Shown: one piece after another, positions 26,601 to 37,376 of the stretch | Position numbering within the stretch: the first letter of the stretch is position 1 | How the letters are laid out: every line of letters starts with the position of its first letter | Origin: Plasmopara viticola | Taxonomy: Eukaryota; Oomycota; Peronosporomycetes; Peronosporales; Peronosporaceae | Direction of reading: 5' to 3' | Length of the DNA: 64,000 nt | Assembly: GCA_001695595.3 (NCBI GenBank) | Contig: MBPM02000003.1 | Coordinates: 1,922,001-1,986,000, forward strand | The notes under the pieces: generated by a model | The model's input: the letters and a program-made list of their open reading frames with translations, nothing else | Database searches by the model: none | What the model was told of the DNA's origin: nothing | Program-made: the position numbers and the translations under genes

Positions 26601-27352
26601 CTGCTAAGATTCTGCAAGGGAGATTGCTTAATGTTTATATGGTTAAACCTGCTGCGGAAATTGGCATCAGAAGCTACGGCAGCAGAGTCAGGAGAGTGGT
26701 TCAAACGCTCTTTTTTTACATATACATCTTAGGATGCAGCAGCAGCTATGAGAAACGGGCGCAAACACATTCGTGCCCATGAGGTCAAAAGCTTGCTGAC
26801 TGGTTTGACAACTTGATGACTTTGGGTCAGGGGAAGCCCGATGAGGCGATACGGGTCAGCGAGACGATGTTGTGTAATCGAAGCGACACAACCTTTCCGT
26901 TTATCGCACTTATACTATACTATTATTGATATTTGTGTGGGCGCTGCAATACTAATCGGAGGATTGTAGGCGCAATGGGACGATTTGGTAGCTGTTAGGT
27001 ATTTGAAATTTTTTAAAAGGTCGTAATAAGGTGGACAAATGTGCTTAAAAAGGAGCTTGGTGTCAGACACCACATAATGGACACAAAATGATTTGCACAC
27101 CACGTAAGTCGCTATGATTACTTACAATAATGTAGCGCTGGCGAGTCCATTGGCGAGTAAAAGTACCCTTTGTAGCTTCTTCGTTGCATTATGTAAAGAT
27201 GCAGTCGAAATCAATTACATTAGGTAATTTTTCGACAATGCGAAAGACCATGACGCCAAAGGCTTCGTTTGCTAAACTCTCATTTCGAAAGAACATCCAA
27301 AGGCCTCAAGTTAGATAACATTCAACGGCCTTGGGATTAATTTTTCGTCGTT
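17678..27352. other. Long AT-rich, gene-poor region
   Basis: About 9.7 kb. Apart from the broken coding stretch at 24.8-25.15 kb noted separately, I see only short open frames without family signatures. The longest, 20212-20871 (+), has an ordinary composition for random AT-rich sequence. A 10-bp inverted repeat (TCATAAGTCT at 19383-19392, AGACTTATGA at 19451-19460) may be a transposon trace. Nothing else can be supported. Confidence 0.4.
24812..25150 (+). pseudogene. Broken coding stretch of unknown family
   Basis: One frame reads as coding-like, charged protein (RKAEKQRGVEVKTADEGEAE, then VKFVVGEYDAEEDKFVPVQP), hits a single TGA, and continues in the same frame (RLPDQEAVETFEQQRAQING, then KLVVDTYSPRLGTQWLALQA) before a TAA. 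Such a long, well-composed frame with one internal stop suggests a recently lost gene or transposon gag. I do not recognise the family. Confidence 0.4.
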
Positions 27353-27754
27353 ATGCATTTGCTTAGAGCAGTTGTTACAACTGCTGTGGCGGCCGTCGTG
27401 GTGACGACTGGCGACGGACTCAGCACTTCGCCCGATTCTGCGCTGAGAGGAGCAGCCACTGGAGCCAACACTGACGAGATAACAGAGCGCTTCCTGTCAA
27501 TTGACGATAGCAAAGAATTGCAAAAAAGCAACGGTTTCGCTGAAACAGAAGGCGAAGAGCGTACTTTTAAGTGGAGGAGGAAGAAGAAGAAGAAGAAGAA
27601 GAAGAAGCATCACTCGGACTCAGGAAGTGCAAGTGTTGGTGACTCAAGCGATGATCAGCCAGCGCCTTCCAAAAAGCGTCATTTTTGGCAGGACGATGAC
27701 TCTAACGAGGAAGCGCAGCCAAAGAAAAAAAATATTTTTAGCTCCTGGTTTTAA
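27353..27754 (+). CDS. Candidate secreted effector with degenerate RXLR-EER motif and poly-Lys tract
   Basis: A 133-residue single-exon protein from ATG 27353. Residues 1-22 (MHLLRAVVTTAVAAVVVTTG) form a typical signal peptide. Next comes ALRGAATG, then ITERFLS near residue 46, where oomycete effectors carry RXLR (here RFLS), and GEER near residue 70, matching the EER motif. A run of nine lysines near residues 76-86, encoded by an AAG repeat, could act as a nuclear localisation signal. The tail is acidic and Ser-rich and ends IFSSWF. The minus-strand gene at 52454-52828 is a paralogue sharing the A-L-R/K-GAA-x-G and ERFL blocks. The AT-rich, gene-poor setting is typical of effectors. Secretion and translocation are inferred. 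Confidence 0.65.
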   Translation: MHLLRAVVTTAVAAVVVTTGDGLSTSPDSALRGAATGANTDEITERFLSIDDSKELQKSNGFAETEGEERTFKWRRKKKKKKKKKHHSDSGSASVGDSSDDQPAPSKKRHFWQDDDSNEEAQPKKKNIFSSWF

Positions 27755-29018
27755 CGAAGCTGTACATCATGCATTGCAAATTAATACCAATCTAAGACCC
27801 TTTCTGTCTTATAGATCATGTCTTAATATTCCATGCTGGTCGAAACCGTTATTACAGCCGACATTTGTGTTCCGCACGCTTACTTTGGTGTCGTTCTAAC
27901 CCATAAATACTTTTTGCAGTTAAATTTAAATTCCTGACAACAAAACTCTAACGATCAAATGCAAGATAATAAGTTTGAAAAGCAAGAAAACCATTGTAAT
28001 ATTGCTAACTAAATTGATTAAGAACAAGTAGCTATCCATCGAAGGTACCCACCTTTATTTGCCCAAATTTGCATACTTCGCAACAGAATCATATAAGGTA
28101 TTGCGTCCTTAAGATTACAAAATTGCTCTAAATAATCCAAAATATGGAACTGCTTTTGAGTGTAAAACCCTCTCTTTCGTGTGTGTGTCTTCGAGCACAA
28201 TCTAAACGCTGTCGTACCCAAGCAAGTTTCTGGCGCTTAAAAAACCTGTAAATGAATATAATTCTGTATGTTGCGGGTCTCTATGCAACACCATCGTGTC
28301 GGGAAGACCATGACCGAATGTACAAACGACTTTGGTGGTTGTTTTCTAATGACACTGGCCAGAAGTGTACTATCTTGCTTGGACAAAAGACAAACATGTA
28401 CTGGTACCGACATATAGCGGGCCCTCAAATACCATTTTGTAGACCGAGGAACTGCTCACTTCCAGCAATTTGAAGAAGCGAGCGTATTTGTGGCTATACC
28501 TCTCTTGCAAACCGATTTCCTCAGCGTCGCTGTCTGTACTCGAACGAGTTTTTATGCGAGAGAGACTTACTCTTAAAACATTCATGAACACGCTCAGGAG
28601 GTGGCACCTAGTCAACGAGACCGTCAACTCCTTGAGTTATACGAAACTAAAAAAGTTCGCGCTTCTGACGCTTCCACTTACGAAAATGTGAGTGCTGGCA
28701 AATCTCAACGCTTGTCGGAAAAAAATGTTGATTTCACCTATTTGCTACCATGTTATTAGGACTCAAAACATTCAATTGAAGAGGATGAAGGGGAGGGTAT
28801 CCGGCTCTCTGCTTCATTACATTTGCCGTCTCGTCTTCCTTGATCTACACACAAAGATCCCAATTTTATTGCTCTGAAAAGATAAACCTTCAATCTCATC
28901 TTGTACTCCATGGTTGGCTCTTCCACCGTGTTCTGCCTGGACCCTAGCGCATAAGCTCGGCTCGTACAGCTCTCGAGCCGTAACGTGCAGACTTTAAATG
29001 CAGCCACCTAAGCCATGA
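27755..29018. other. AT-rich spacer
   Basis: About 1.26 kb between the effector candidate and the acetyl-CoA synthetase upstream repeat. Only short unassignable frames. Confidence 0.4.
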
Positions 29019-29130
29019 TGCAGCAGATGAGGCTTTAATTTGTATTCATGCAAGCTTCAAATGCAGCAGCAGATGAGGCTTTAATTTGTATTTATGCAGC
29101 AGCAACAGATGAGGCTTTAATTTGTATTTG
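29019..29130 (+). repeat. Three imperfect tandem copies upstream of acetyl-CoA synthetase
   Basis: The core GATGAGGCTTTAATTTGTAT occurs three times, joined by CAGCAG-rich and variable linkers, with periods of roughly 45 and 41 bp. The array ends about 140 bp before the favoured start codon, so it may lie in the promoter or 5' leader. Confidence 0.8.
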
Positions 29131-29271
29131 TGTCATTATGCTCTAAGCTTTCGATATACCGGTAAAAAGGCCTGTTGCTTTACGATTTATTTCGACCTCT
29201 CCGTTATGAAACCGTTGTCTTTTGATCACCGGTTCTATCGACTATGCAAAAGAGATCTTTGCAACAACGCC

Positions 29272-31230
29272 ATGGACGACGTGTACCCGGTACCCGACGG
29301 CTTCTCGACCACGGCTCATGTCCAGAGCTTGGCCCAGTATGAAGCCATGTATCAACGCTCGCTTGAGGACCCCGAGGCGTTTTGGGGCGCACTCGGCCGC
29401 GAGCACCTCGAATGGTTCCGTCCGTTCGACCGCGCAACAGTCGGCAGTGTAAACCAGGGCGACACGGCTTGGTTTTTAAACGGAGAGACGAATGTCAGTG
29501 TTAATTGCATCGATCGTCATGCTCGAAAGCATCCACACAAGACGGCCATTATCTGGGAGGCGGACGAGATTGGGGACGGTCGCCATATCTCGTACGCTGA
29601 GCTGCTAGCGGAGACGTGCCGCATCGCCAACACCATGAAACACGCTGGTGTGCGCCGTGGGGACACTGTCGCCATCTACATGCCCATGATGCCTGAAGTG
29701 GCCTTTGTCATGTTGGCGTGCACGCGCATTGGCGCAGTGCACAGCGTCGTGTTTGCGGGTTTCTCGGCCGACTCTCTGCGTGACCGAGTGCTCGACGGGC
29801 ACTCGCAGTGGATCTTTACAGCAGACGAAGGCAAGCGTGGCGGTCGCACGCTGCCACTCAAACAGATTGTCGATCATGCGGTAAAAGGGCTTGAGTTTGT
29901 GCGCAAGGTCTTTGTGTTTAAACGCACACGGAACCCCGAGGTCGCGATGAACCCCCTTGTTGACGTCGACATGGACAAAGAGCTCGTGCGTCATCGTCCG
30001 TATTGTCCGGCTGAGTTTATGAATGCCGAAGACGTGATGTTTATCCTGTATACGTCTGGATCGACGGGGACGCCAAAGGGTGTGGTACATACGACAGCCG
30101 GGTACCTCTTGTATACCATGGTCACGGCGAAGTATACGTTTGATCTCCATGACGATGACATCTTTGCCTGTGTTGCGGATGCCGGCTGGATCACGGGTCA
30201 TAGCTACATCATTTACGGGCCACTAGCAAATGGAGTGACGACGGTGATGTTTGAGAGTACGCCCATGTACCCCGATCATGGTCGCTACTGGGACTTGATC
30301 CAGCGCCATAAAGTGACCAAGTTTTACACAGCGCCAACTGCCATTCGTGCGCTCATGGCTCGTGGGAATGACAAGGTACAGGAGTACGATTTGTCAAGCC
30401 TTAAGATCCTTGGCAGCGTCGGTGAACCCATTAATCCAGAGGCGTGGAAATGGTACTATGAAGTGGTTGGCAACCGCCAGTGTTACATTGCCGACACTTA
30501 TTGGCAAACCGAAACGGGCGGGCACATTGGCGTGGGTTTACCCGGTGCGACACCCATGAAGCCCGGGTCATGTGCCAAACCGTTTTTCGGTATTGACTTT
30601 GTCGTGACCGACGAACACGGTAACGAAATGGAAGGCAATAATATTGAGGGACAATTGTGTATTCGCAAGCCGTGGCCAGGCATGGCCCGTACCGTGTACG
30701 GGAATCACGATCGGTATTTGCAAGTTTACATGTCGACCCACAAGGGCCTGTATTTTACGGGTGACGGATGCCGTCGAGACAAAGATGGCTACTATTTCAT
30801 CACGGGTCGTGTGGATGATGTGCTGTGTACTTCTGGACACCGGATTGGCACGGCAGAAATCGAGAGCTCATTGGTAGCGCACAATGTGGTGGCTGAAGCG
30901 GCCGTGATTGGTATTCCCCATCAGATTAAGGGTGAGGGGATTTGTTGCTTTGTGACGTTAGTGGATGGCGTCCACTCGTCAAAGGAGGTGGAGAAAGAGC
31001 TCGTGCAGCAAGTGCGCGCAGTCATTGGTGCCTTTGCGTCCCCAGATCTGATCGTGCTCGTGCCTGGGTTGCCAAAGACACGCAGCGGAAAGATCATGCG
31101 CCGTGTGTTGCGCAAAATCTCACGCGGTGAAGAGGACTCGTTGGGTGATGTATCGACACTTGTAGACCCGTCTGTCGTGCAAACCTTGATCACGAATACG
31201 AAGGCCGCACTTGTCGGCAAGTCATTTTAA
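29272..31230 (+). CDS. ACS: Acetyl-CoA synthetase (AMP-forming)
   Basis: A single-exon protein of 652 residues from ATG 29272; an in-frame ATG at 29206 would add 22 residues. I favour the shorter form because VYPVPDGFSTTAHV is the usual family opening. Motifs: AMP-binding P-loop TSGSTGTPKG at residues 261-270, WQTETGG at 411-417, and PKTRSGKIMRR near the C-terminus. In the last, the lysine at about 607 is the catalytic residue that is acetylated in regulated homologues. Reaction: acetate + CoA + ATP to acetyl-CoA + AMP + PPi, feeding lipid synthesis and protein acetylation. The length fits the family. G+C is much higher than in the flanks. No clear mitochondrial or peroxisomal signal is seen in the shorter form. 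Confidence 0.95.
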   Translation: MDDVYPVPDGFSTTAHVQSLAQYEAMYQRSLEDPEAFWGALGREHLEWFRPFDRATVGSVNQGDTAWFLNGETNVSVNCIDRHARKHPHKTAIIWEADEIGDGRHISYAELLAETCRIANTMKHAGVRRGDTVAIYMPMMPEVAFVMLACTRIGAVHSVVFAGFSADSLRDRVLDGHSQWIFTADEGKRGGRTLPLKQIVDHAVKGLEFVRKVFVFKRTRNPEVAMNPLVDVDMDKELVRHRPYCPAEFMNAEDVMFILYTSGSTGTPKGVVHTTAGYLLYTMVTAKYTFDLHDDDIFACVADAGWITGHSYIIYGPLANGVTTVMFESTPMYPDHGRYWDLIQRHKVTKFYTAPTAIRALMARGNDKVQEYDLSSLKILGSVGEPINPEAWKWYYEVVGNRQCYIADTYWQTETGGHIGVGLPGATPMKPGSCAKPFFGIDFVVTDEHGNEMEGNNIEGQLCIRKPWPGMARTVYGNHDRYLQVYMSTHKGLYFTGDGCRRDKDGYYFITGRVDDVLCTSGHRIGTAEIESSLVAHNVVAEAAVIGIPHQIKGEGICCFVTLVDGVHSSKEVEKELVQQVRAVIGAFASPDLIVLVPGLPKTRSGKIMRRVLRKISRGEEDSLGDVSTLVDPSVVQTLITNTKAALVGKSF

Positions 31231-34200
31231 GGTTTGTTCTTTATTTGCTTTGGTAATTGCTCTGAATTATTGCTCGCTCATTTCTTTTGTTCAATGCAAA
31301 GACTTTTCGTTGGAAAGCATATGCATTTTAATAGGGAGCCGCTAACTAGTCCCCCTTTCGTTAATCAGCCCATTAAACCGCTAGACTTAATGCAAGGTTT
31401 CTCTGCACATAATATATACTTGCTGCTAATCTTTTGTCGCGATCGGCATCAAAGTACCAGCTTCCTTCCATTCTAAGGTACGAAGATACTCTGCTTGGTT
31501 TCCTAGTACTAAGTACTAAGAGATCAAGCAGAGTGTCCTCAATCACCGGTACTACCGAGAGCATCAACGTTGACTTCTGCATTGACTGTGCGAGCTGTAT
31601 CTTGATGTAAGCTCATTAATGTTTTTGTTGCTTTTCAAAATACAGAGATCAACCTTGATGCTCTGGGTATTGTCGATGATCGAAGACACTTTGTTAGGTC
31701 TTGTAGTACTTAATTAGTTGCTCATTCATGCCAATTTAATATTGTAAAGCTGCTTCTAAGATCTGTCGCGATCGTTATCACATAATCAGCTTCCATATGT
31801 GCAAGGGTTTTGGCATTGCGAATACTCTATATCCTACAGAACATTCAGATTCGCTCAAGATCATGCGTTAAATGATGGCGGGGTGGTTAGCAAAGAGGGG
31901 GGCCTTTTAATAGTATCTATTCTAATGAGATTTTGTTTCAGTCGAGTCGAAAAATATACAAATTGACAATAATGTTTGCGGCTTTTATAAAGACGCACCT
32001 CACCGGTACTAATATTGGTTCTGCATCATGACAATCTCTTAGCGTTATTAATACCTGTTATGCATTATTGTTCCCGGCCATAATTGCGAGAACAAATTAT
32101 ATCGCTCTTTGAAGGTACACGTAAATAGTTTAGTAAATCAGTCTTTATAGTAAGATTTTTTGCTACTTAAAATTCTCACGACCACGGAAATTAGACAGAT
32201 CTTCACTTGAAGATCGAATACCTTTCAACACGCTTACACTGAGCAAATTGCTGTGTGATTTCGTCACAATTTGTAGCACTTTGTCGATCCTACGCCTGCG
32301 CGGGCAAAAAACCATATAAGCTTTCTGTAAGACTCCATGGTGGATTGTACGACCTTCACTTATCCACAGACTGCACAATATGCTTTGCTCGACACTTAGT
32401 GGCTTTTATGAGCCTGATGAAAGCGGCTATTTTTGCGGCCCTCCCTGCTAGTAAGCAGTTAGAGCGCGTCTGGCGCACAGATCAAGGAGGTCAATATTGC
32501 CATGAAAGCGGCGATGAGTACGGACGATCAGATGCGCGTTACATTCGCCTTTTTCTACAATAGGCCAAATTATGAACTGGACGCTTGCCTGAGAGACTAC
32601 TTATGCTGAATGTAATGGCCAATTGCGATCATCGTTTCTTACGGCGAGCTTTGATACCCATCAGCGCTCACGCATTTTGATTTCAAGCAAAGTAAACGAC
32701 AATATATGAACCCTGAAGAGTGGTGTTTGTGGGCTCTTGGGTTCAGTGACCTTGATGCAGTCACAGCGGCCCAAATATGCCAAGCAAAACGGCATTCACT
32801 GCTTTGGCTACTACAGAAAGGCTACATTATCGTGCTTGTCTTGAACGGGTCGACGCTTGTACTCGCCACGCAAATATTTTGGTGGTAAAAGCTGCACCCT
32901 CATCACCAGGAAATTTTTCGCAACCAAAAGAAAGGAGGGGCAATTTGTCATAGTGAGCACAGTCATATAACACCGCAAGAATAAATCCTTGAGTACTCAA
33001 GAGTGTATTTAGGAAAGCTCAGCACCGGAGAGCTGCTCGTCATACGGGCAAGCGTATAATGATTTAAGTAGCTATTACGAGATTCGGCATGATCAGATAC
33101 ATCGAGAGACTATGCGAGCCAGTAAGCAACTGTGTTCATCAAGAATAAGTTTGCTGGAATTTTACAAGAGAGCATAAAGAACAAGTCGGTCACTGAAATT
33201 TGAGTGATTGATCATATTAGACGTTCTTTCGGTCAACCTAGTTCTGGCTGTAACATTGTTAGTCTTAATGTAGGCAAGTATGAAACCATTTCAAGCTAGT
33301 AAAGGACAAGCTTTTGGCCAATTGGAGGAGCAAGGCCATGCAGTAAGCCTTCCAACAACACACAGCTGAGTTGTGTGAGGTATCGTTCTTTCTTGAGCCT
33401 GGAAGGCTACACACCGGTTGCAAAAATACTAACATATCTTTGAGTGTAAATGAATGAAGTCTGCGCACTTTTTACGAAAGCAATTCCCAACGCAGCCTGG
33501 CCTTTAACGCAAATCAAAAAAGGAAATTGCTTGGTCAAGTCAGCTACATTCACAAGTTTAAGAGAATTCTTCGGCAGCCACCATTTTTGGCTTTGCCAAA
33601 GTTGGTGGCTACTGGAGGATTTTACGTTTGCGACACTTCAAAGCATTGAATACAACCGGAGAACGTACCCGAGAGCTGTCCGCCAAGAGTAAGCCTTTTT
33701 GCTTTATAATTCAATTGTAATGATATACTCAACGAGAGCATCCTCGGTCGTATATTACTTATCATGTATTGCTGCCTTTACGGTCAAGACCTTTTGCGTG
33801 ACAGATAAGTCTGACGATAAGCCTAACATCTTTGCCCCGGAAGGCAAGGCTGTCTTAAAATTTTTGACGCAAATCTGAGACTTCTATGTAGTCTAAAGAC
33901 GAAAAGCCTTGCGGGTGCTCACCGGAGCGCCTGCAGCACTCTATATAATTTCATAGAATGAAGTAAGGTCAACCTATCGGGTATCGGATAGCAATAAACG
34001 TCTGTAGAAAGGATATTCCACAACCTTTCTAGCCTGTGAAGCTCTTTGACAGTGCGTGCACAGCCTTTTTAGCAGGCGCGGTGGTCCCTTTGACTTGAAA
34101 ACACATTTGGAAGCTAAACAGCATTTTTAAGAAGCTGACTTAGTCTTCGCCAACTGACTTAAAAGAATGGTAGCCTTCTTCGTCACTTGTATGACCCTTG

Positions 34201-35290
34201 CCGTGACCATAAAGACGTAACACATGAACGCTAAAAAGCATTGCATAATCCTCACCCTTCTCCTGTTATTCACGTCTTGGTAGAAAAGAAATCTACGGAC
34301 GTAAACGATGTCAACGAATCGACGGTCATACACCCAACTCCATGACAGCATATAACAATCGAGTGATGTATGCGTATATGCGTTGTGTCTAGGCCCCGAG
34401 TAATCACCTGAATGCCCGCTATCTCTTCAACCAAATACGTGTTCTCTTGAAATCGTCTCAAGCTTTCTAGACAAGTTGCTCTACATTAACACTGATGCCA
34501 TATAGTATCTTTTCGCCAATCTTTTATAATCTTATGTTTTTCGTTCAATTTGCATATCAATTTCGTTCATGTTGTGCAACCTGCTATAAGTTTCAGTGAA
34601 CACACAGCACGGACACAGTTTAATGCTCACAGAAAACCCCACATGTTGTGGAAGCCCGGCAATTCGTGAAAAGGCCACAGCTTACCAGAATAAGAGGCAG
34701 CTAATAACGGGCGACAGTACGATGCCGTCTTTTTACCAACATGAACCTCAAGCTTTGCAGTTCTTTTTTTGATACTCAATCCTTTTTTTCCTATCTGGGG
34801 AGATTAGTGGTGGCCTTTGCAGATCTACTTTGGTTCCCAAGTCAGCATGTATCATGTACTCATGGCATTTCTACAAGGTTACTTCATTCCCTAAGCAAGG
34901 ACACTGTCTCAACTGGAATAAATTGGACGTGTGAAGTGATCAGCCTTCTCTGTTAATACACACATTCTATGAGCTTTTCCTGACGATGCGCATTCAACAT
35001 TTGATACCATAATTAGAAATTATTAATTATTGATTATGCTTCGATAATGTATTGATCAAAGAATACGTTAAGACTTATCCTATATTTTAGTTTACACCAC
35101 TTGCATAATTAATGTGGAGGCGCCGGCAAACTTTGGCAAGGCAAACATGAAGAAAGCTTTTGGCAAGCTCGAACTTTGGAATACTATGGATAACCCAATA
35201 TGCGTGAAACATGACGCAATTGAGCAAATTTACATGTACTATTAAACGTGTTCACAACATGTCGCTATGACTTTACTCCATCCATCGATT
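31231..35290. other. Gene-poor spacer with weak transposon traces
   Basis: About 4 kb of AT-rich sequence. A plus-strand stretch at 32255-32500 reads GKKPYKLS and later RVWRTDQGGQY, resembling the Copia integrase pattern GK..PF ... RTDNGGEY, but it is too short and decayed for a firm call. A hairpin at 33577-33609 and a 10-bp inverted repeat (ACTCTGCTTG/CAAGCAGAGT, about 31488-31535) are the only clear structures. Confidence 0.4.
33577..33609. repeat. Hairpin with 15-bp arms (13 of 15 paired)
   Basis: GCCACCATTTTTGGC, a TTT loop, then GCCAAAGTTGGTGGC. The arm resembles CCAAAAGTGGTGGC at 52155-52168, suggesting terminal inverted repeats of a small DNA transposon. Confidence 0.6.
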
Positions 35291-37213
35291 TCAAAGCGGC
35301 ATAAAGTTACCAGCCAAAGGAGAACGAAGACGCTCAAGCGGGACTGAAATTGGAGGCAGATCGTCTGCAAACGAATGGCGACTTGTCTTTGGAGGAAACA
35401 AGTCGTCAGACAGTGCCATGTCAATCACTTGCTGCTTGGTGAGCGAGTCGCGACCACACTTTGGCCAGACATCGACAGTGATTGTGTCATCTTCCAAGTA
35501 ATCGACAAGCACGACCGGTACGCACTTCAACTCGAGCTGCACACCGACGTGATACCGGTGATGGCCGTCTAAAATAGCACCCGTGACACGATCGACCAGC
35601 AGCGGCTCTGAGTAGGCCTTCCAGCGTATGGTAGCACGGCGAAGACCTTCTACGCGTTCCCAGCTTACGACGTGTTCGTGGGCTTTTAGCCAACAAAGGG
35701 ACGCCAAATGCACTTCCACTTTCTTTGGTTGCCGCTGCGGACGAGCATCAAAGTGATACTTGTAAAAGTACGATGTTGGATCAGCAATTCGCGTCATGAA
35801 AAACTTTTTCCGACGCTCTTTATCGTCCGACAACAAGTCTTCCAACGTCGCGGCCTTTTGTTGACAAAAACTCGACGTCAAATCGTTCTCGCGGATAGCA
35901 TTGAAAAACTCTTTTGGGTCAAACGATGGTCTTCTAATGAGATCCATTCGAGTTGACTTTCGCGTACGATCAGCCGAACGCAGTCGACCTCGAAACAGGC
36001 TTTTCGTCACTGACGCTGCCAAGTTCTGGGCACCGCAGAGCAAGAGAATTGATACTTTCTGCAGACTCGGTTTGCGCTCCAGCGAGCGCAACGTCTCCTT
36101 TTGCATTTCTTCACTCGATAGTGTCGGCTTCGTCACTTCATTAATATTTAAAGCAGGTTGACGGAGCACCGACAATGGAATGGAAATTGGCGGTAAACTT
36201 TCTACAAACTTGTGACGGCTAGTCTTCGGTGGAAATACGTCAGACGACAAGGCCATAGCAATCACTTCTTCTTTAGTCAGTTGTGTCCGACCACAGCCTG
36301 GCCACACATCTACCTGAATGGTCTCGTCACCCAGATAGTCCACTAGCACAGCCGGTACCTGCTTCAGACGCAACTGCAGAGCCACATGATAGCGATGATG
36401 GCCATCTAAGATGGCTCCAGTCTTGACATCCACCAGCAACGGTTCCGTATACGCGTCCCAAGACAGCGTGGCCTTTCTCAAACCGTTGACTCGTTCCCAG
36501 CTCACAATCTGTTCATGAGGTTTTAGCCACTGAACGTCAACAAGATGAACCTCTGCCTTCTGTACGGCCAAATGATGGTAGTCATTGTAGTGAAACCGAT
36601 AAAAGTATGACGTTGGATCCGTGACACGAGCGACAAAAAACTCTTCAACTGCTGAATGGTCCTGACTCGAGGAACCAAGTAGCACCGAGTCATCCTGCGT
36701 CTTTGGTAGCCAAAGATGTTTTCTTGTCTTTCTAGAGTCGCGAATTTCATGCTCAAGACTTGACCGAGCGTTGCGGCAAACGTCTTCGGTATCTGCCAGT
36801 CGAAAGGGCGCCACATTGCGCAGCAAGTCGTTTGCCACGTCTTTGCCCTTGACATAAAGCCGCATGGAAACTTGACGCAGCAATGCCCGCTCAGGTCGAA
36901 CGGCGGGGGCAGTCGCAATCGCTTGGTTGTCAACCGTAGACTTGTCGGGATCATTAATGACGTAGCGCTCTGCCAAGTGCACGGCGTTGTGGTATGTAGT
37001 GTCCACATCAAAGAGCAAGGGAGCATCCTTCTTCACCAGGCCCAGTAGCACGGAATCATTCACGACAGTCTCGGGCTGCTCGGTCTTGATCGCCGCTACT
37101 TCTGCTTTTGGTCTGAGGTAAACCAAGTCAGCTTTGTTATAGAGCGCATGTTATAATGAAGTTGGCGTTAATGTGCCATGTTGAATGAAAGCTTACCCAA
37201 AATATGGCGCCAT
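35291..37213 (-). CDS. Protein with two tandem ParB/SerK-like modules
   Basis: The large frame (35291-37112) has no suitable upstream ATG. A 17-nt first exon, ATG 37213 to 37197, joins it in phase across an 84-bp intron (GTAAGC donor, CCTCAG acceptor), giving 612 residues opening MAPYFGPKAEV. Two modules of about 160 residues (roughly 166-325 and 441-603) are highly similar. Each has ARVTDPTSYFYRFH-type or TRIADPTSYFYKYH-type openings, VSWERV-x-GLR, the motif ILDGHHRYHV, VPAVLVDYL or VPVVLVDYL, and VFPPKTSRH or LFPPKTSRH. DGHHR is the active-site motif of the ParB-like fold used by free-serine kinases of the SerK/SbnI type, so a nucleotide-dependent small-molecule kinase role is possible, but this is inference. 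No signal peptide or membrane segment is evident. Confidence 0.7.
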
Positions 37214-37362
37214 CCTTATTTATTGTTGAATGGCACAAGGTAGTCACTCTGGCGGGTCAAATGGAGTAATGATCATGATTCTAGAATAGACCAGATAAAG
37301 CCTGACTTGGCTTGCTAATCGTGTACAGAAACATAATTGGTAGAGGATACCTTTATCCTTAA

Positions 37363-37376
37363 ATTAGACTGTACCG
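37363..37376. repeat. Target-site duplication, left copy
   Basis: ATTAGACTGTACCG, repeated exactly at 38518-38531 after the LINE tail. Confidence 0.9.

Noticed and set aside
29206..29271. Upstream start for acetyl-CoA synthetase
   Set aside because: It adds 22 residues without family resemblance; possible but not favoured. The more upstream TTG at 29122 lies in the tandem repeat.
32255..32500. Copia integrase fragment
   Set aside because: The GKKPYK and RTDQGGQY echoes are suggestive but too short and decayed to annotate as a separate element.
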